Below, one piece after another: positions 29,788 through 35,575 of a stretch of 35,575 nucleotides of DNA (position 1 is its first letter; every line of letters begins with the position of its first letter). The stretch covers positions 853,506 through 889,080 of the forward strand of contig BFEA01000170.1 of assembly GCA_003427395.1 (NCBI GenBank), written 5' to 3'. This DNA comes from Chara braunii (taxonomy: Eukaryota; Streptophyta; Charophyceae; Charales; Characeae). The position numbers and the translations under genes are program-made. The notes under the pieces are model-generated. The model was not told where the DNA came from. It saw only the letters and a list, made by a program, of their open reading frames with translations, and ran no database searches.

Positions 29788-31080
29788 AAAAAAGTTTATT
29801 ACAAGCAAGAACAAGAACTAATACGGCAAATGCGAGAGCGTGCAGAGAGTGGACTACACTGTATTAATGAGCCGACAGAGAAAGCGTTGATTATGGGGGA
29901 GCATGAATTCCTTACAACAAAGGAAAAAAAGTTGGTGGTAGAAGAAATCAAGAAAAAACGTACAAGTTATACGTTCAACGATGAGAAACGTGAACGATTC
30001 GATATAAATAAGATTCTGATGATTCAAATTCATACTATGCCACACGAGCCGTGAAACTTGTGAGGTGCACGATACCCATATCCAAATGATGAGAATAATG
30101 TGATTTACTATATAGATAGAAATGTCTCAAATTGTTCAAGTGGGCTGTATGCATCGTTTTGGTTTTGATTCGTTAATCCAAATGTGACTGTGGGTTCAAA
30201 ATATCCAGCGGCTGAATGCAGCAATAGTAAAAACACACAGGCATTGTCAAATGCGGATACATTCTCTAAGCCTTGAGCGGGGAGGTGTATAATGTCATTT
30301 ACAAACCTATATTTTGGATATAACCAGTTCCCTGTTTACACACCTGACAGACCAATGACGGCGATGCACACCCTAAAGGATTAATTCAAATGAATGTTAC
30401 ACCACAAGGTTGAACGAATGCAGTGGTCATGGTCCAAAGACATATCATGAGGACAATGCAAACAATTAGTTATTATCTAATACAACCGTATATTGATGAT
30501 CCAGGTGTAAAGGGACTTACAAAGAAGGATGAGGAGGAGATTGTGTGAGGAGAAGGACGGTTTGTCCAGGACCATGTGCGAGATCTTTGTAAGGTCCTTG
30601 ACTTACAAAAAGAGCATAATCTCACAACAAGTGGGTTGAAGTTTAGACATTTTATGGGGGGAACAACTATCTTAAGGTTGTTTGTGACGAGAGGGGTCGT
30701 CGACCATACACTAAGAAGACCAGTAAAATCCTTGAGTGGCCAACGCCATCTAGAATAATTACCAAGGTACGAAGCGTTTTGAAAATATGTAGATTTTTGA
30801 AGACGTTTATTAAGGTTTTGCGACGAACACAAAACACTTATGAAAGCTCGTGTGTCAAGACCAATATTGGGATTGGGGGTAAGAACAAAAAGTGGTCGTG
30901 GAAAGGTTGACGAAATAGTTTAAAGAATAACACTTCGTGCTGAGAGCGCAAACTATACGACCACGATGACCAGACCGTTGATCGTGAAAACGGATGCAAA
31001 ACCAACTGCTTTATGAGGATAATTGATTTAAAAGGATTGCAATAGGGAGGAGAGGCTGTTAAGATTAGAAAGTTGAATGC
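29788..31080 (+). pseudogene. pol: Reverse transcriptase and first part of RNase H of element 4
   Basis: The frame 29788-30054 carries the pre-RT linker (YTFNDEKRERFDINKI). RT motifs follow in broken frames: TNLYFGYNQFPVY at 30301-30339, where the usual first Asp of the IDLYSGYDQ box is Asn; HTPKG/QMNVTPQG; and QPYIDDPGVKG with YIDD at 30489-30500. The start of RNase H is LIVKTDAKPTAL near 30978-31013. Only the YIDD box retains its catalytic residues in the RT. The coding sequence is cut at 31080 by a TTAA-flanked transposon. Confidence 0.78.
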
Positions 31081-31486
31081 TTAAACCACTAGTACTTCCA
31101 CCAGTGTTGAAAAATTAGAAAAAAGTGAATGTTTTTCCATTTTTCCTGAAGAGTTCGGAGGTACCACAGACTCGGCATCAATTGCATTTTCCATTACCAA
31201 CAAAAAGAAGAAAAAAAAAAGAAAAAAAAAAAGGAAGGACCTCGTGGAAGGCCGTGAAGAAGATGTGCTCACATCAAAACTCAAAGGAACGCATCTACCC
31301 AAAAACATAGTCAGTTTCGTTTTTTGTATGTGTTTTACTTTATTTTTTTGGTGATCCGCGTTAAGTGCTCCGCCAACGAGAGATAAGGCGCATTCCACAG
31401 ACAACTGACACTTTACAACGGGGACCACATTCTCAATCGTACTCCAGATTCTGTATCCAACTTCTTTCACGTCCAAAGTGTTGTTG

Positions 31487-31525
<39 letters not shown>

Positions 31526-31618
31526 TTTTTTTAGCGGGGGTTTAATACCCGTTTCGTGGGCGTACTGTCACAGGTACTCCAGATTCTGTATCCAACTTCT
31601 TTCACGTCCAAAGTGTTG

Positions 31619-31653
<35 letters not shown>

Positions 31654-32024
31654 GTCGTGATTACAGCAGGGCTGCAATGGTCGTTAAGAGGGCATACTGT
31701 CACAGGTACTCTAAATTCTATATCTAGCTGCTTTCACGTCCAGAGAGTTCTTGCTGAATTTTTATTTTTTTTCTTTTGTCTGCTCCTGCTGCCATGATTT
31801 CAGCAGAGCTGTAACGCCCGTTGAAGGTGCATACTCTCACATGTACCCCATAATCTGCATCGAACTCCTTTCACGTTCCTAGCGTAGTTGATTTTATTTT
31901 TTTTTTCCTCGATTTCCGAAGGGAAGCATAAAAGAAAACACAATGGGACCCAGGCTCAACAACTTTCGGTGCGCAGTGAAATTCAGGGTCGGCAAAAACA
32001 GGCTGGGAGGTACTAGTGGTTTAA
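31081..32024. mobile_element. Non-autonomous TIR DNA transposon with TTAA flanks
   Basis: The insert is bounded by TTAA on each side (31081-31084 and 32021-32024). Inner ends are ACCACTAGTACTTCC and, on the other strand, ACCACTAGTACCTCC, giving 14 matches in 15. It lies between two halves of one RNase H domain. It has no transposase ORF. Open frames inside come from poly(T) and poly(A). A TTAA duplication is the hallmark of piggyBac-type transposition, but the TIR does not start with the usual CCC, so a TTA/TAA-duplicating family such as PIF/Harbinger is an alternative. It carries four tandem ~135-bp repeats. Confidence 0.75.
31440..31975 (+). repeat. Four ~135-bp tandem repeats inside the DNA transposon
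   Basis: Units begin at 31440, 31575, 31707 and 31844, with TACTCCAGATTCTGTATCCA as the best-kept start and TTTCACGTCCAAAGTGTTGT next. Each unit then has a T-run and ends near ACTGTCACAGG. Divergence rises from left to right, and units 1 and 2 are nearly identical over the first 50 bases. Confidence 0.85.
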
Positions 32025-32514
32025 TACTATGGAGAAAAACTACTCTCAATTCAAACGCGAGAATTTGAGGGCTTCATTGCCTGCGAATCTTTAGGAACTA
32101 TCTCTTTAGCAGAAGGTTCGTGTTGAGAGCGGACTCGACTGCACTTGTAGGTTCCCTTAAAAATTATGCCCTGTAGATCCGACCATCACCAGATGACTCA
32201 CATATATATGAATGTTTAACTTTGAATTGGAGCGTATATTAGGGAAGAAGAACTTGGCAGATGGGTTAAGTCGTGGCGCCTGGGGCAAGAACAATAATGG
32301 GGTGGTTGAGGACACTCCACTAATAGACGACTATTGGGATAAAGAGGAGGATGTAAGGTTTTATATCAACACATGGTCAGTAGCCGTTTGCAGGCAAGTT
32401 ACTCTTGGTCAACCGCGTGGCTTGCACCACCAAGATACATGCGACAAACATACATTATACTTAAGTCTTTTATTGAAGAGGACCCCTAGAGAGCGGAAGG
32501 CGAAGAGTGAATGA
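32025..32514 (+). pseudogene. Second part of RNase H of element 4
   Basis: Sequence resumes with MEKNYSQFKRE (the catalytic Glu region), then in another frame FRNYLFSRRFVLRADSTALV (catalytic Asp). In the open frame 32212-32514 it continues with FELERILGKKNLADGLSRGA, the closing Asp-containing box. These match STERGFTQFRKEL, RRFILRIDAS and NKADGLSR in element 1 in order. Confidence 0.75.
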
Positions 32515-32860
32515 TTGAGTTGGATCTGACAGATTCACATGGACTGCAAGAGGAACCAACCACAATATAAAATGAGCATCAGCAAATGGAGAAACACGAG
32601 AAGTTAGTGAGTGGGATGTATCTTCTGCTGAACTCTCTTCTGCACAAGGAACCTAGTAGGGCAGAGGCCGAAAAATCGACTGAGGACGATGATATGATTC
32701 AGAAACGGAAAGATGATAAATTCGAGGAAAGGGAGATAACATAAGTTTTTTTGTGCAACTAAATATGATGACGTATATCTGAAACTTTGATTGCTCCTTT
32801 CATGCGAAATATAGAAAAGAGACGCAACTGAAAAAACCCTCAACATGCAACCACGATTCT
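32515..32860 (+). other. RNase H to integrase linker, degenerate
   Basis: Purine-rich, with acidic and basic fragments in several frames. No motif is clear enough to name. Confidence 0.4.
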
Positions 32861-34040
32861 TGGTACGAGATGGTCATGTGTTTGTGAGGAGCAAGGAAAA
32901 GAATCCTAGGAGATTTGTGGTGTTAATCGAAAGATTGACATTATAGCTGCCCTGCAGGATAGGAAGGCGGCTAGATATAAGAGTATCAACGCGACGTACC
33001 TCAAGGTGCACAAATTGTATTATTGGGATGATATGTGACATATGATTGACAAGTCCTGTGAGTCATGTGTGTCGCGCCAAGAGCGGTCATCTCTTAGACC
33101 GAAGGAGCCGTGTCACCTAAGGTATCTACGTGAAGTTGGTGATGTTGTCCTCCTAGATTTTTTGATGATGCCTTCAGGGTAGTAGGAGGGTATAACTACA
33201 TCTTCGATGCATGAGACAAGCTCATAAGATTTGTGGATGGTAAGCCCATTCGTACAAAGACTGGTGAAGCATCGACTCATTGCATCGAGGAATATTACCT
33301 TTGATACCCCTTCGTTATAGTGTTTGTGATGGACAAAGGGTCTGAGTTTACGTGTGCAAAGGTGAAGGCGCTCTTGAAAGAGTATGTCGTGCTCGCAAAC
33401 TATACAATGACAACACACCTTCAAGCCAATACACCCGTAGGGAGAGGACATAGAACCATCACGAATCTTCTCGCAAAGTGCACATATGAGAGACAAAATC
33501 AATGGTCGAAGTACTCGAAGGCAACCTTTTCATCGAAAACATTATTTTCAAGAGAACCACCAACCATGCGCCGGCTACGCTATGATATGGTAGATACACG
33601 AAAGGTTTTTGGAAACTTAAGGGCGGAAGGACCTCGAGACTACATTGTCATTTGAGGATTTGCTACATCTAAGAACACGTCAGGTGGGAGCCATGAAAAA
33701 TAGAATCCAAGAGACGATGAGTACAGTGGCGAATAATGGTAACAAGGATAAGTTCAAGTGAGATAAGATGGCGCGAGTATGAAAGAAATCTCCGCAAGTT
33801 GGGAACATCGTATGACTATACGACTCATCCCTAGAGAAGTAGTGATCGAGAAAGTTGGATAAGCGAAGGTTGGGGTCATACAAACATGCGATGTGGTGAG
33901 CATGCGACATATGAGATAAAGAAATTAAATGAGACGACATGAAATGATCGATTATCCGACTCCGGGCTTAAGAAGTTTGTAGCATGAGATGAGGTGAGTA
34001 TATGTTTGACAAGCTGAAGTTACCTTTGAATAAGTAGGGG
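32860..34040 (+). pseudogene. Integrase of element 4
   Basis: The zinc-binding region keeps KLYYWDDM then CESCVSRQERSS (33010-33090), but an upstream His appears lost. The catalytic core has the first Asp in VVLLDFLMMP (33156-33158), a frameshift near 33175, and the second Asp in VMDKGSEFTC (33332-33334). Then comes HLQANTPVGRGHRTITNLLA, in which the expected Glu is Gly (GGG at 33440-33442). The core is therefore D-D-G and inactive. A chromatin-side tail follows in broken frames (LRTRQVGAMKNRIQE, YDSSLEK, SRKLDKRRLGSYK) to about 34040. The enzyme would have joined element DNA to the host chromosome. Confidence 0.8.
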
Positions 34041-34370
34041 AACCTTAGTTTATAAGAGAATAAGTGGATTTTTATGTAAGAACTATATTGTAGTCAGGGT
34101 AGAAAAGTGAGATAGATACAAAAATTGGGGTTATGTTTTCTATATATATCTATATATATTTATATATATATAATTATAAAAGTATTATATAGTTGTTACT
34201 GACGCTGATTATCTGACATACTTACCTCTTGTGCTCCCTTGTCTATTCATGAGGCTATTTTAGGTACATGATGTTGAGCATGGATGAGATGTAACCATAA
34301 TATTCGCAAATGTGAGAGATGTTGGTGAGTGGCATAACCTATTGCACAATTTGTAGAGAAATCGTAAACA
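34041..34370. other. AT-rich boundary region after integrase
   Basis: Purine-rich sequence is followed by TA repeats (34141-34172). This is where a polypurine tract and 3' LTR would be expected, but I could not define either. Confidence 0.4.
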
Positions 34371-34895
34371 TGGGAGCAGTTTGAGAAGAGAATGGAGAGG
34401 CTTCATCCATCACCTAAGGGGAGAGATGATTTGCCCATTCAATTTAACTCCACGAATTTAGAGGAGTTTTTATGGGTATATGATAAGTTTGCAGATGAGT
34501 AGAATAGCTTGTCGGAGTCAAGGACGACTGTATTTCTGTTATATGTCAAACATACCATAAGATCGTATGTCAGATCTATCTATGAGCAAACTTTGAGTTA
34601 GAATGATTGTAAGCATCTGCTGAAGGGCAGGTACACTTCCGAGGTACACTCTGACAACAGGTAGGCCATGAAAAGAAAGAGGAACGAGCCAAGTGAGGGT
34701 GAGGGGCGAGCAGGGCCAGGGGAAATACATTGTAGACCTCAGGAAGAGAAAACAAAGAAGAAGAAGTGTACGTCACATAAGCATGAGAGAAGGATGGAAA
34801 GCCAAGCCACTGCAAAAATGGAAGGAAATGAGGCATCAAGGATTCAAGGACATCATCAGAGCCTAATCGAAGGTCCGACACACATTCTGAGCTAG
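34371..34895 (+). pseudogene. Second, different gag-like relic
   Basis: One frame with three TAG stops (34500, 34599, 34662) reads QFEKRMERLHPSPKGRDDLP, IQFNSTNLEEFLWVYDKFAD, TTVFLLYVKHTIRSYVRSIY and CKHLLKGRYTSEVHSD, a capsid-like helical pattern with the F-x-G/S-x-N-LEEFL start typical of plant gag proteins. A basic tail (KRKRNEPSEGEG) follows. It does not resemble the gag of element 4 or element 1 closely, so it probably marks another element starting here. Confidence 0.5.
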
Positions 34896-35575
34896 TTAAG
34901 GATGTGGGTTATGCCATAAGCCTACAGGGGAGGATGACCAAAGGAGAGCACTTGCACGGGAGTAAGAAAGACAAAAAGGAGAGGATTGTTTGAAAAAAAA
35001 AAATCAACCTGCATCTCAGGCTGAAAAACTTGACATAATTGAGGGAGAAAATGGAGCAAGAAAAGCAGGCTTGGTAGGTAGAGGAAAAGAGGGGAAGACC
35101 ACCTCATGACCAACAGGATGCAACTCCCATGCTGACTGAGGTATGCCAAAGTTTTAAGAGGTTGTGATGGAGGCAACATGCAGGTCTTCAGCAGAGCATC
35201 AATAGATGAAAATTAAGTTGGTCTATACAAACTTATTTAACCTTAAAGGTCTCCTGAAGGAGAGGTTTGCAGCAGCGAGGGCATCAAATAATAGATTGAG
35301 AGATAAACTGAAGTTGGGGAGGCGACGTGGGATGCAAGGGAGAGTTTGGCTTCCAGGGTGAGTATCGGGCTTGCTACTTGTAATCCAGTGCATAAATCAT
35401 ACTGTCTGTGATGCCCGTCGACGCCAAATCTGTTATTTTGGTTTTCCCCTATGGACTGGGTAGGCTGTCGAAGGCAGGTTGTTGTGGTTGTATTCTGAAG
35501 AGGCTGGCTTTGATCATTTTTGCAATAACGTTATGATGTATGTTCAGTCAATGGTCGCTGCATCTTGGAATGCAT
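34896..35575 (+). other. Downstream of the gag-like relic, weakly coding
   Basis: A lysine/arginine-rich frame near 35167-35340 (LKGLLKERFAAARASNNRLR, then DKLKLGRRRG) looks coiled-coil-like and may be gag C-terminus. I see nothing recognisable from 35340 to the window end. Confidence 0.3.

Larger units (their letters stand above)
26613..34040 (+). mobile_element. Heavily decayed Ty3/gypsy retrotransposon, element 4
   Basis: The order on the plus strand is gag, zinc knuckle, protease, RT, RNase H (split by a DNA transposon) and integrase with a C-terminal tail. RT and linker motifs (FNDEKRERFD, QPYIDDPGVKG) match those of element 1, so both belong to related lineages. Damage includes in-frame stops, several frameshifts and changes at key residues in every domain. 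It is the only element here with recognisable integrase. Confidence 0.88.

Overview
The window looks like repeat-rich nuclear DNA of a plant-lineage eukaryote. It has no bacterial operons, no convincing intact host gene, long A/T homopolymers, many microsatellites and several layers of decayed LTR retrotransposons. Two primer-binding sites match plant-type tRNAs (Asp and initiator Met), and there is a fragment of nuclear-type 18S rRNA. From memory, the gag-pol sequences resemble Ty3/gypsy elements of charophyte algae such as Chara. That placement is an inference and was not tested.

Layout. (1) 216-7663, minus strand: a decayed Ty3/gypsy element read right to left as PBS (7658-7641), a pre-gag region of repeated protein blocks (7320-4869), gag with a CCHC knuckle (4807-3306), protease (3218-2706) and RT/RNase H (2117-216). 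Integrase and the 3' LTR would lie beyond the left edge. (2) 8351-13669, minus strand: more copies of the same two block types at 8866-8351, 9270-8977, 10640-10389 and 13669-13148, mixed with minisatellites. A second PBS-like site at 14224-14205 suggests a second, gutted element of the same design. (3) 14.4-18.1 kb, plus strand: a PBS for initiator tRNA-Met at 14909, a relic of the 18S rRNA 3' end at 15152, a 900-bp cytosine-rich tract, a (CAT)n hairpin-rich stretch, an AT-rich tract and a gag-like ORF start at 17707. (4) 18.5-20.4 kb, plus strand: a reading frame of about 610 codons interrupted only by five TAA and one TGA, with a possible 174-nt intron. It is followed by AATAAA and a long poly(A) tract that contains a 50-N gap. 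I do not recognise the protein. (5) 20.7-26.6 kb: AT-rich DNA with a 14-bp perfect inverted repeat and two diverged copies of a ~358-bp repeat with tRNA-like B boxes. (6) 26.6-34.0 kb, plus strand: a second, more decayed Ty3/gypsy copy (gag, PR, RT, RNase H, IN). Its RNase H is split by a TTAA-flanked, TIR-bearing non-autonomous DNA transposon (31081-32024) that carries four 135-bp tandem repeats. (7) 34.4-34.9 kb: the start of a different decayed gag.

The most interesting unexplained signal is the set of two repeated, unrecognised protein blocks. Type 1 is about 120 residues and type 2 about 75. At least ten copies lie on one strand over 8.8 kb, six of them between a PBS and gag. This suggests an undescribed pre-gag module of a retrotransposon lineage. 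Almost all coding sequence here is broken, so calls are of relics unless stated otherwise.
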